Of a stretch of DNA of 64,000 nt, positions 34,001 through 43,728 are shown one piece after another; the first letter of the stretch is position 1, and each line of letters starts with the position of its first letter. Made by a program: the position numbers and the translations under genes. The DNA is from Undaria pinnatifida (taxonomy: Eukaryota; Sar; Phaeophyceae; Laminariales; Alariaceae). The notes below the pieces were generated by a model, which worked only from the letters and a program-made list of their open reading frames with translations, was not told the origin of the DNA and ran no database searches. The stretch lies in contig JABAKD010000008.1 of assembly GCA_012845835.1 (NCBI GenBank), positions 5,750,775 through 5,814,774 on the forward strand. Reading direction: 5' to 3'.

Positions 34001-36998
34001 CCATACCATGCCATACTGTACCATACCATACCATACCATACCATACCATATAAATCCCTCCCTCGCGCACCCGGTCCGGCCTGCGTTGAATGTGAACAAT
34101 ATCTTATTTTGTCCCCGCCTTATATATACTTCGCAATATATAATTATGTACAAGGTACCGATTATGACGGTTAGACACGAGTATTCCCGGATAAGCCATA
34201 ACTTCCGATGTATCTTCCATTGGTATGTGCTTGGTGATAAAGCTTCGCATACTTCCCGAATCGTTTACGCCGCATGTTTGTGCATGTTTGCACGTTTAAG
34301 GTTTTGGAGGATATTCGGGAGGCGAACGCGAGGGAGCTGTCGGTGGTGAGCACGTTTGAGCGAACACCGCCCTTTGCCACGGACACCGTAGAAGCCGCGT
34401 GCAAATACATGAACTACATGGACCGACAAGTCAAGGAGATGCAGAGCTGGCGGAAAAACCAGGAGTTCAAGTGAGTGGTGTGGTGTGTGTTGGTGGTGTT
34501 CGTGTTGGTATTGGTGTTGATGGTGTTGTTGTTGTCGTCGTTAGTGTTGGTGTTGGTGTTGGTGGTGTTGTTGTGGTGTTGGTTTTTTGTGTGTTGGTGT
34601 TGGTGGTGGTGGTGGTGGTGGTGTTAGTATTAGCGTTGGTGTTTGTTGTGTTGGTGTTGGTGTTGATGTTGATGTTGGTGTTGGTATTTGCGCCATGAAC
34701 TACATGGACCGCCAAGTCAAGGAGAGGCGGGGCTGGCGAGAAGAACCAGGAGTTCATGTTCGTGTTGTGGTGTCCGTGTGTGTTTAGGGGCGGAGGGTTG
34801 TCGTGTGCAATTCTGGGCGTAAATGTAAGGACCGCTGGGATATTAGTATGATTACGAAACGATACTTACATTTACGTCAAGAATGGCACGTGGTTGTAGT
34901 TGCTGTGGTGGTGGTTGTTGTTGTTGTTGTTGTTGTTTTTCGTTGTTGTTGCTCTTGTTGCTCTTGTTGTTACTCTTGTTGTGGTTGTTGTTGCTCGCAC
35001 CCAAACTCATCGCCATACTGTAACTTTCAGTAATATATGTTGTCACAGTGCAGGCTCCAATAAATCTGCAACGGAAGAATACCCTCGGAAAAATATAAGT
35101 GGTGTACATAACTGAAGCAAATCGTATGTCTCAGGCAAGGAATACAATAGAAATGCGTTTGTGTGTGTTTGGGGGGGGGAGTGCCGTCTTTGCTGTAAAG
35201 AGCGAGAGGGTGTCAATAGCACGGTTACCCTAAATCGCGGCCATATACATATGCAAGGTACACTGTCACCCTTTTGACACGCCGATAAAACAGCCCGACC
35301 CTAAGTCCAATTAATTTCCCCCCCAACGGGGTTGCGATTACGGCTTGTGAGGGGTAGCTCTTGCAACTAGGCAAAAGCGATGTAAACAGGCGATACTAGC
35401 GGCGGAGGCGTTTTCTAGGAGGGGGACTGATCGTTTTGTTTGTGTGCGTGCGCGTGTGTGCGTGCGTGTGCTTGAGTTTTGATGTTGGTCCTCCGATCTT
35501 CGTGCCCTTTGCTCAAGTGCTCGTGCAAGTGTTTCAACGATTAACCTTGAGTGTAGTTAGTGCTCACTAACCAGGGAGAAGGTTGATGACCCTTTTCCCG
35601 AGTGCTCTTTCGACTGTATCTTGAAGTGGCTAAAAAGGCAGCGGCATAATGCCTTTGTTTTGTGTTTTGGCTTTTTTTTCCCTATACCAAACGTTTCATG
35701 TTTCTCTATTGTATCATGGTACGCCCCGTGTGCTCGAGCAGGATTCCGTCCAACATCGAGTACACTCACGAGAAGCTCCCCTCGATGTCGTCCGAGGAGC
35801 TGGAGAAGCTGAACAGCGTTAGGCCCGAAACCTTCGCGGCGGCGGCGCAAATTCAGGGCATAACGCCGCACTCGCTCGTATATCTGTACAACCACGTCAC
35901 CAGGAGAACCAAGGTGCGTCTCCCCGTGGCATTGTTGTCCTGACGAAAATGACAGCTCGGCTGATACAGCTACAGATAGCGCCAATGAGGCATATTGTAA
36001 GCTAAATTTTCTTATTTGCTTGTTTATTGGGTATCCGGTTTCCAGCCAGCTTAGAGGTGTGCCTCTCCGCGTCGTCATCCCAGCTTAAATAGCCGGTCCC
36101 GGTGGTGTAGTGGTTACCCTCGAATACTACTAGCGTTGGTCCTTGAGCTCGATCCCCACCGTGGTGAGATTTTGACTTTATTTGCAAAAAATGCAAAAAA
36201 ACAAAATGATCGACTGTTGAGAGCATCTAGCAGCGTGGGTAGGTACAATCCGACGCGAGTCGACGAGGGAAGAAAATGCTGAATTATCCTCGCGATAAAA
36301 AGGAAGGCACGCACCTTAGTAGGGAGGGGGGAGGAGGGCCCGCTATGTGACCCCGGACCTGAGTTACTACTGGGAGGGAGGGCGAGAGTAGTGCGAGGAA
36401 AATCAATGGGATGATGAAAAAAGAGTATTGAGTAGTGCTATTGATTAACGATGTTATTGATGGCTACATACGTTTCGCGGGTATTTCGTCTTTATTTAGT
36501 TTTACGCCATGACATAGCCTTTGTCTTACACGTGGTGGAGTGCGGAAATGAGTACGTGTGCATGCATTGAGTGTGCGCACCATTGATTGGACAGTACAGC
36601 GTGTGGTGAAGATCAAGCGGAAGCATGTGAACACGAACATCCCATCTCTGAGGCCGACGATGTCGATTAACAGTGACCAGAGCTGTTCTCTCTTCGGGCT
36701 GGTCGCGATATCCAAACCCACCAAGAATCACAACAAGCAGCGGGTGGGAAGCCGGAGTGAACTTTTCGCTCGATCGGTCAATCCCTCCTCGCCCCCCCCA
36801 CCCCCTGCCGCTCTTTGTTTATTTTTATTTTTTCAGGATCAAAAGACACAGCGCGCTAGAGAATTTGCCGCGCATCACTTCATGGATGCCGACGAGATGA
36901 GGGAGGCGTCCACCGCGTCCCCTTCTTCCTCCGCGTCTCCGGCTGGCTCCGAAGCAGCATCCACCGCCGCTGCTGCGACCACCACCACTGCCGCATGA
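22256..36998 (+). CDS. mnmG: tRNA uridine-5-carboxymethylaminomethyl modification enzyme MnmG (GidA), plastid-targeted
   Basis: Fifteen exons join without phase break into 909 codons: 22256..22868, 25193..25392, 26077..26250, 26670..26823, 27387..27516, 27744..27828, 28468..28587, 29935..30127, 31335..31467, 31592..31721, 32070..32237, 32984..33109, 34301..34470, 35742..35913 and 36837..36998. MnmG with MnmE forms the cmnm5 group on wobble U34 of tRNAs, using FAD and methylene-tetrahydrofolate. The Rossmann motif GGGHAGCE is at residues 175-182. Both conserved cysteines are present (SCNPSIGG, Cys209; GPRYCPSI, Cys446), as are [12 protein letters not shown] and [13 protein letters not shown]. 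The N-terminus has a hydrophobic segment (29-45) and VAA/FVAP (49-55), a heterokont plastid presequence. Exon 8 uses a GC donor. Exon 12 and part of exon 13 add about 70 residues absent from bacterial enzymes. The C-terminus ends in a Ser/Ala/Thr tail. Confidence 0.93.
23540..24380 (+). repeat. Three diverged tandem units in mnmG intron 1
   Basis: Units of about 300-370 bp share AACTCGCCGC, a (CTG)n tract followed by GGGCGGCAGGGTCGTA or a similar block, TGGTGCC, a run ending GGACGTAAATGTAAGGAT, and a GGTATGGTGGGGTGAC block. They lie between mnmG exons 1 and 2 and encode nothing recognisable. Confidence 0.6.
24964..25166 (+). repeat. Microsatellites (CAAT)n and (CAAC)n before mnmG exon 2
   Basis: A (CAAT)n run is followed by interrupted (CCAA)n and (CCCA)n runs. 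They end only about 25 bp upstream of the exon 2 acceptor at 25191-25192. Confidence 0.9.
25996..26061 (+). repeat. Pentanucleotide (CCCGA)n array next to mnmG exon 3
   Basis: About a dozen CGACC-type units end 15 bp before the acceptor at 26075-26076. The same pentanucleotide makes up the ends of the hAT-like element at 7894..9549 and the relic at 60846, so it may derive from such an element. Confidence 0.85.
29091..29335 (-). mobile_element. tRNA-derived SINE-like element, copy 1
   Basis: On the minus strand a tRNA-like head runs from about 29335, with an A-box-like GGTGGCGTATCAGG and a B-box GAGTTCGAATCCC. A body follows with CGCGAGAGCG, GTTAGCAA and CGACGAAAAATCGACGAG, and then a GAACCCTATGCG block. 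The same body occurs at 33420..33760 and in part at 36090..36440. The head does not form a full tRNA cloverleaf. It lies in mnmG intron 7. Confidence 0.5.
30150..30920 (+). repeat. 770-bp pyrimidine-rich pentanucleotide tract (TTTGC)n, (TTTCC)n, (TTCCC)n
   Basis: After mnmG exon 8 the plus strand is almost purely pyrimidine for about 600 bp. It begins as (TTTGC)n, changes to (TTTCC)n and ends as (CTTCC)n. Long Phe/Leu/Ser frames on the plus strand and Lys/Glu/Gly frames on the minus strand are artefacts of the repeat. Confidence 0.97.
30955..31054 (+). pseudogene. Degenerate duplicate of the 3' end of mnmG exon 8
   Basis: This stretch aligns base for base (roughly 75-80% identity by eye) with 30046-30140, which is the end of exon 8 plus its donor and the first intron bases. 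It can still be read as [18 protein letters not shown] without a stop, against [18 protein letters not shown] in the exon. It lies after the pentanucleotide tract inside intron 8. Confidence 0.8.
31752..31915 (+). repeat. Purine-rich (GGGAGA)-type tract in mnmG intron 10
   Basis: About 160 bp of almost pure A/G with GGGAGGGAGA-type units follows exon 10. The opposite-strand Pro/Ser frames are repeat artefacts. Confidence 0.9.
33118..33415 (+). repeat. Degenerate (TAGCA)n pentanucleotide region in mnmG intron 12
   Basis: Irregular TAGCA, TAGCG and TAGTG units begin within 20 bp of the exon 12 donor and continue for about 300 bp. Confidence 0.85.
33420..33760 (+). mobile_element. SINE-like element, copy 2
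   Basis: The block with GAGTGCATAC, AGCGCGAGAGCGT, GTTAGCAA and ATCGACGAGAA matches the body of the minus-strand element at 29091..29335. It continues into GAACCCTATGCGTGAT and a 3' part (GGAAGGCAC, GGGAGAGTAACGTGATG) shared with the copy at 36090..36440. The tRNA-like head is badly decayed. Confidence 0.5.
33780..34050 (+). repeat. (CATAG)n to (ATACC)n pentanucleotide array in mnmG intron 12
   Basis: The AGCAT run turns into long near-perfect (CCATA)n between the SINE-like copy and exon 13. The Tyr/His-rich frames here are artefacts. Confidence 0.95.
34472..34690 (+). repeat. (GTTGGT)-type microsatellite at the mnmG exon 13 donor
   Basis: The donor GTGAGT at 34471 runs directly into 200 bp of GTTGGTGTTGGTG-type repeat. 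The tract ends exactly where a duplicate of the exon 13 end begins. Confidence 0.95.
34691..34760 (+). pseudogene. Degenerate duplicate of the 3' end of mnmG exon 13
   Basis: The run from ATGAACTACATGGACCG to CAGGAGTTCA repeats positions 34409-34469 with only a few changes and one indel (about 90% identity by eye). The copy lacks a GT donor at the matching position and sits in the intron, 220 bp after the real exon end. Confidence 0.85.
36090..36440 (+). mobile_element. SINE-like element, copy 3
   Basis: The plus-strand head GGTCCCGGTGGTGTAGTGGTTA followed by GAGCTCGATCCCCACC is A-box/B-box-like and aligns with the head of the copy at 29091..29335. The 3' part (GGAAGGCAC, GGGAGGGAGGGCGAGAGTA) aligns with the copy at 33420..33760. 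It lies in mnmG intron 14. Confidence 0.5.
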
Positions 36999-37757
36999 TT
37001 CGCTGAATGCTATAACTGCGTGGCGAAATATTAGGTGCTGATTGTGCTTGTAGACTGCGCTATTTACCTGAGTGGGCTGGTCGGTGTTACTCGCTGGTGA
37101 CTTGCGCCGTGGCTTATTGTTTTTTCTTTAGTTTACGAGAGCTTTTCCCCGCATTGTCAACTTGCGACGCCCCCTGTGGGTTCCAAGCCAAACACATCCC
37201 GCAGGGGGGGCTTGTATTTTGATGCGGGTACGATGGCCGTTGACGGACAATGCGTTGTTGTGCAGCACAATAAATCAACTCTCTTGAAGAAGGACAAGTG
37301 TGGTGACTGAAAAATACTCCGTGCAACTATTTATAGTAGGAATCTGTCATATCACACTGTGCTCCTTCTGCATATACGTGTACCACGAACGGTGCTCCCT
37401 CCGAAGGTCGCCTGCCTCGTCATCATTATCATCATCATCATCATCATTGAGAAGTTTTGCGGTGGCCTGCTGGATACATCCACTAACACGCCTACCGCTG
37501 CCTACGAAAGCGAATCCTGTGCGTGCTGGGGAAGGTTTGGCCACAACCCTTTTGAGGCTCATGTCCAGCGAACCATAAAACAAAGCATAAACGCGCGATC
37601 ATCGTGGTGCGATAATGGATCACACGGCAGCACTACAAGCTGTGCGCGTGTCTTAACACGTACCTGGTACGTACTTGCATTGGAGTTCGACCGTAGAAGC
37701 GTCGTCTGTATCCTTCACGAGGGTATACACACCCCGTAACACTTGCGATCAAAGTAT

Positions 37758-38215
37758 CACACGCAGCTTGCAGAGCTGAGTTTTGATCACAAATCGTTTT
37801 TGGTCGATCTCACAGCTGAATGAAGTGTATTTTTTCCATTTTGGAAAACACACGCAGCTTGCAGAGCTGAGTTTTGATCACAAATCGTTTTTGGTCGATC
37901 TCACAGCTGAATGGAGTGTATTTTTTCCATTTTGGAAAACGCACGCAGCTTGCAGAGCTGAGTTTTGATCACAGATCGTTTTTGGTCGATCTCACAGCTG
38001 AATGAAGTGTATTTTTTCCATTTTGGAAAACACACGCAGCTTGCAGAGCTGAGTTTTGATCACAAATCGTTTTTGGTCGATCTCACAGCTGAATGAAAGT
38101 GTATTTTTTCCATTTTAGAAAACACACGCAGCTTGCACAGCTGAGTTTTGACCACAAATCCTTTCTGGTCGATCTCACAGCTGAATGAAGTGTATTTTTA
38201 ATCCGTTTTTTCAAA
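37758..38215 (+). repeat. Five-copy 91-bp tandem repeat
   Basis: Units start at 37758, 37849, 37940, 38031 and 38123. Each runs from CACACGCAGCTTGCAG through TTTTGGTCGATCTCACAGC to a TTTTTTCCATTTTGGAAAA end. The first four are nearly identical and the fifth is diverged. The unit is the amplified 3' end of the dispersed family seen at 19610 and 46165. Confidence 0.95.
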
Positions 38216-39106
38216 TAACAGCCCGGGGTGCTTGGCGTGAAGGATGCTACATGCAGCAATGGTCGGTTTTATTCGCCATTTCTTCCCTTTGATGAGGCGC
38301 GATTAGGACTCACGGAGACATCAGCATTGACCCCCTTGTGGACCGGCTTTTCCTTCCTTGTAGTCTTGGTTGGACTGCTGTAGATTGTGCTGTATGCCTT
38401 GCATCCATCGTCTCGAGTGAGTTGTGTTGTTGTCTCACATTAATTCTTGTCAAAAATCTAGAGTCCGCGGGCACACAAAGGTGCTGGAGTCCTAGGAGAT
38501 CCGCAAAACCAAATGAGATCAATTTTTTTCCGGGAAATACTACGCTTTCCCGTCTCGAGTGAGTAGCGGCACGCCTGTGAGCTGTTGTGTGGTGGGCTTC
38601 ATGTCGTGTTTCCCCCGCTGCTGCTAATGTTGCGCTGCTGGCTGACGCTACTATTAAGAAGCTACTGGGTACCTGCCGTTGTAAATAACGCTCGTAACGG
38701 ATGGATGGTAGCCTATTTAGCAGACGTAGTGGCTATTACGTAATAATGAGCGGGGCGCGTTGTCGCTGTGATTATCACAGCGTGGTGACAGTTTACCATA
38801 TCAACAATAATGGAGTGATTATTTTTGCCCCAGCATAGTATGTCATGCCAATCGACGCAAATATAACGAAAGCGTGTGACGTTCGAATCAGTCCGCCCGC
38901 TCAGTGGGCTGCTCACACAGCCGAAAGTTGATGCACCCACAACAAACCGGGCCAGGTACCTGCTGAGTGAGTGAGCGAAATTCGAGGGGGCAGAGTACAG
39001 ACAGAGGTACAGACAAAAGAAATACGAATTTATGTGTCAGGAACCAAATTTCTGAGTAAAACCCAAGTGGACAGTGAGGTATACCCTCGGATACTAAATG
39101 GTACTG

Positions 39107-39325
39107 CTAGAAGTCACGATTGACGGTTTCGAGCAGCAGAGCGGAGCACAACACAGCTCCGAACGGGCAGCCTTGGAATATACCGCTTACAGATAGAGGC
39201 GAAGTATACACATAATTGATGGGCACCAAGGAACGGGTGTTGATCGTACGGAGCTCCCGCCGAACCGCCTGCTCAACCGCCTCTTTCAAACGCAAGATAA
39301 CTGAGACAGAGCTCAACATTCGCAC
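39107..39325 (-). pseudogene. Possible reverse-transcriptase fragment
   Basis: The 72-residue minus-strand frame contains VSGIFQGCPFGAVLCSALL, which resembles the GVxQGxPLGxLLFAL motif of non-LTR retrotransposon reverse transcriptases. No catalytic YADD-like box or neighbouring domain is found, so this would be a small relic. The similarity is short and may be chance. Confidence 0.3.
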
Positions 39326-40737
39326 CTGTGGTACGCACGTAATGCTATTAATATATAAACTTGATTCTCGATGCCTAGTTTTTCACTCCTGCTGCAAAAA
39401 ATACTACCTGGTATTAATATATCCTCCAACTCTGCTATCACGGAGGGACAGAATCGACAGTACCGCTCACCTTGGCCCCAACGACCCTGACCCTACCGAG
39501 TATAACGAACTCCGTGTCACCCCAATCTATCCAACTATTTTCAAGCAATACCACTGACAAGTTAATATCACCACATTAATAGCTTGTATTAATATGAACA
39601 TACTAATAACTTGTTGAAACGTGGGGGGGGGTTCTTGAGGGGTTAACTAACTTCGAAAAATAAGACAACAATAACTGACGACAAAAATCAAGCTCCGGGC
39701 GCTCTCACGACCCAACACCACAGACAATACATACAACCTCCCATCCCATCATCCATCCATCCATCCATCCGGTTCAAACATCCATACAAACGCTAATGCG
39801 CCGAATAAACACGACGGAGAGGAATATTTCACGAATATATAGTCCCGTCTCCCAACAATTCCCCCCGAGAAGCAATATATAACAAAAAAAATAAGCAAAC
39901 AATCTGCGGCGACGGCCACAACAAGCCACATTCAGCCGAAGGCATACACCTATGGTCCACCCAACACAGACGCGATTCCTTCCACCCGCCGTTAACTTTG
40001 TGGCAAGGCAGCAAATAATCCCGGAAAAAAACGAGAAGAGAATTGTCCGCGAAACTTCACCGCCACTTCCACAATGCGACAAAAACAGACGGATCCCGCG
40101 ACATATACACAATACTCGAGACCAACGCCGTTTAACACCTACCTGGTACTAGGTATGCAACACTTTTAACTGAAAGAAAAACGTGGCTGACACCGTATAC
40201 ATGTATTTAAAAAAACGAAATCAAAACCGAATGAGGCCTGGGGGGCACGGCACATCGGCACACACTCGCCCGCACGGACGAGCAAAAAAACAAAAACAAG
40301 TGGCACAGAGACAGACGCCAGTCACGAAAATAAAAACGAAACAAAAACACACATCTGCACGCAACCAACGCCCCACAACCTAGGAAAAACCATGGCTTCC
40401 ATAAATTTGGACCACGAAAAAAAAGAGAACGACCCCGACCCCTCTGCCCCCGCCCCCCACCTTCTCATTTACCGCCCCGCACGCCTCCAACTAATACCAC
40501 TGACTCGTGCTGTTGTACACACGTACCGTAATTCGACAAAACGGTGGCTCCAACACAAAACAAAAAGACCAACTGAACAAAAATATTACTAATGCTACTA
40601 ATATTACCGTTGCAACATGGGCTCGCCTCTGCCGCCACCCCCTTTCCCCACCGCCCCTGATGGGCATCCCCAGCCCCAGCCCCCCCCGCCCCCTCAAATC
40701 CCTCTAACGCAGTAGTACATATAAATATCGGTCAAAA

Positions 40738-43684
40738 CTAGGGCAGTGCGGGCTGAGCGCCGCGGCTACCGTTATTTCCAGGATGCATCGTCCCCTCGGC
40801 TTGCTGCCTGGACTTGTAGCGGGAGACGGCGCTCTGGCGTCCGGTGGCGACGCGGTTGAGCGAGGCCTGCAGGCACGCCTCTAGGTCAAGCAGCTCCAGC
40901 GGGCTCAGTGGGCCCAGATCCTGAATAAAGAAACACGTGGAGGTCGTCGGCGTTACAGCAGCAGCAATAGCATTAGCAGGGTCAGCAATATGATTAAAAG
41001 GGTCGGCAGCAGGAAAAGCAGGGACAGCAGCAGGATGACCAGAATCAGCAACAGCAGCAGCAGCCAGCAGCAGTAGGAGTAGCGGCAGCAGGATCATCAG
41101 CAGCAGGCGGCAGCAGCGGCGAGGGTATCAAGAAGCAGAGCATGAGGAGGATGCCTTCAAGTTGTAGTGCTCAGTATTTGTTGTTAATGCCATCGCTTGT
41201 TGCAACACCAACCTTAGCCCGCGGTCAAGAAAACGGCGCACAAAAAGAAGTGTGCAAACGAACCACTGGCAGGGTCTCAGGCGCAGTCGGGACCATTGAG
41301 TCGCATATGAACCTCCGTCCCCCACTTACGTCCCGCCTCCTTACCTGCCCGTGCATGATGCCGAGATCACGCTCGCGCTCCTCGAGCTGCACGTGCAGCT
41401 GAGCGATGTCGTGGTCCTTGCCAGCGAGGCGCATGTTCAACTCCGATATAGTCTCCTCCAGCGCTCGGCGCTGACCCTCCCACTCCACCCAAGCCGAGCC
41501 CCCGCCGCCGGCGACGTGACCTTGTGCCCTGAACACGACCACGGGCGCGGAAAAACATCGGCGCGCAGAGGTCGGAGGAAGAAGGGGGGTGGGGTCATGC
41601 GCTTCGCTTGCATATCGCACACTTCCTCGCAGACTCGCACTGAAAAACAAAACACAACACGAGGTGGGCAGTATAGACGTACTCCATGATCGAAATACAT
41701 TTGTCCGACACTCCACGACCTCGTACCCCCCCTGTCTCCCCTAAGCAGCAACACGGGACACGAGGCCTATATTCCGCCCGCACGAGACTCCCCCACCCCA
41801 TACCCCCCAATGCACTGACGACGCTTGCAAGAGCATGCGCAACTCTCCAACACTGAATAAGGCAAAGCATGGCGCGGCCCTGAGTCATCGCAGCGCAATC
41901 GCTACACCAGGGAAAAGCGCCACGTCTCGAAGCAAAGCGGCCTCACATGTTTCCCTCTGCATCGCCGCCGCCACCACCGCCAGCACCACAACCACCACCG
42001 CAACCACAACTACCACCGCCAACGTTACCGCCGCCACCCCGTCTTACCTGAACAATGTGCGCAGCTCCACCAGACTCGACAATGCCACGTCCCATTTCTC
42101 CTCAAACTCCGCCCCTACACCCGCCGCTCGCCCGACCCCCGCCCCGCCACCACCCCGCCCGTCTTTTACTTCCTGGGCCAGTCCGCGTTCGTTTCCGCCG
42201 CCGCCGCCACTGCCACCGTTGGTCTCCTGCAGCCGTGCGAAAGCTGTCGATTGGCTTGCCATCGGTGCTGGAGCCTTCGAGGATTCAGGCATGGGGGCCC
42301 CAAGCCATTGGTCGCACCGCGGTGCTGCGGTTGTCTCGCCAACGCGTCCGGCAGCCCGGTCCTTGAGGCTACCTGCACTCGCCGCTAGGCCGGGGTCATT
42401 CGCCGCCCCGAGGCCGTTGCCGGCATTGCCCGTAGTCTCGTCAAAATAAGGTAACAAGGGCGCCATTTTGGATCCCACCGGGCCCGCGGGGCGGCTGCTA
42501 GATATACCCTGGCCGACATCGCCACGACCACTACTACCATCACCACCACCACCACCACCACCACCACCACCACCATCACCGCCGCCGCCGGGGCCACCAC
42601 CAACGCCACAACCAACGCCACCGCCACCGCCTCCACCGCCAGTACCGCCGTTTCTCGTGATGCCACCGCCCAGGGTTTCGATCCCGACGCCGTTGCTTCC
42701 CAGTCCAACAGAGGACGATAGCTTGCGCTCGGTAAAACGCGATTCCTTACGCTGCTGCCTGCGTGCGTCTTCCACGACGGAAGACAAGTGCGGCGGCGGC
42801 GGCGTTAAGCGAGCGCTCTCGCTTTCCTGAACACAGAGCTGCTCCCACTCCTGAGGCACCACGCCAAGGCTCGCTGTGGAAGAGTGCTGAGCGTGCGTTG
42901 GACGAGCTACCACCTTTGCTGCTGAAATCCCACCGCCACTGCTACGGCCACCACCATTGCTGCCGCCGCCGCTGCGCCCTTCGTCCTTGCAAAAACTGCG
43001 GTCTTTACTTACACCGTTCGGGTTGCGAGTCCGAGAAGTCGTCGACCCCTCAGCCGCAACCGCGACCGGTCCTCCAGCTCGTCCGCCCTGAGCGTTGCTG
43101 CGCCCTCCACCGCTTTCACCACCGCGTGCAAGCCTCTGCCTTCTTCCGTCGACCTTCGACCCGTCGTCGTTGGAGCCGCCCCGCTCGACATGTGACCCGT
43201 GCCAGTCGCCGTGGGCGGTGGTATCGCGCGCGACGGTCGCGGAAGGCGCGAGGGGATACTCGACGGCTGCACCAGGGAAAGCGGCTGCATTGGCTGGGGT
43301 TGGCGTTGCCGTCCTTCCAACCTGCGAACCGGGCGAAAACATGACGGAACCCGAGCCGCCGTCGCCATCGCCACCCACGCCGCCGCGGTATCGAGGAGAA
43401 AACGGCGCCGGTGTCAGCCGACCGTTTCCGGGAACAAGCGAGGAGCTTTGCGATGCGCCGTGGTTTTTACCTCCACCGCCCCTTTCTTCTCCGCCACTAC
43501 CGCCACCGCTACCGCCGTCGAGCTTTCCCGCGAGGAGCGCGGACGCTGGCGTAAGCTTTGGCGAAATACGATCTCTGCAAGGTTGCGGGAGGGGGTGGGG
43601 CCGAGGCTGGTGCGTGTCGCTTGGACCTTTGCGTTCGATGCGAGGACTACCGTCAACAGCTGCCATCGTCGCCGCCGTCGTCAC

Positions 43685-43728
<44 letters not shown>

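Larger units (their letters stand above)
36999..40737. other. Convergent intergenic region between mnmG and the ankyrin gene
   Basis: An AATAAA at about 37269, some 270 bp after the mnmG stop, could serve as its polyadenylation signal. The stretch also holds an (ATC)n run at about 37420, the 91-bp tandem array at 37758..38215 and a reverse-transcriptase-like fragment at 39107..39325. No complete gene is supported. Confidence 0.5.

Noticed and set aside
33822-34349. 175-residue Tyr/His/Thr-rich frame
   Set aside because: It is a translation of the CCATA pentanucleotide array and intron sequence before mnmG exon 13.
37758-38215. CRISPR-like array of regular repeats
   Set aside because: The units are contiguous 91-bp tandem copies without unique spacers in a eukaryotic genome; this is a minisatellite.
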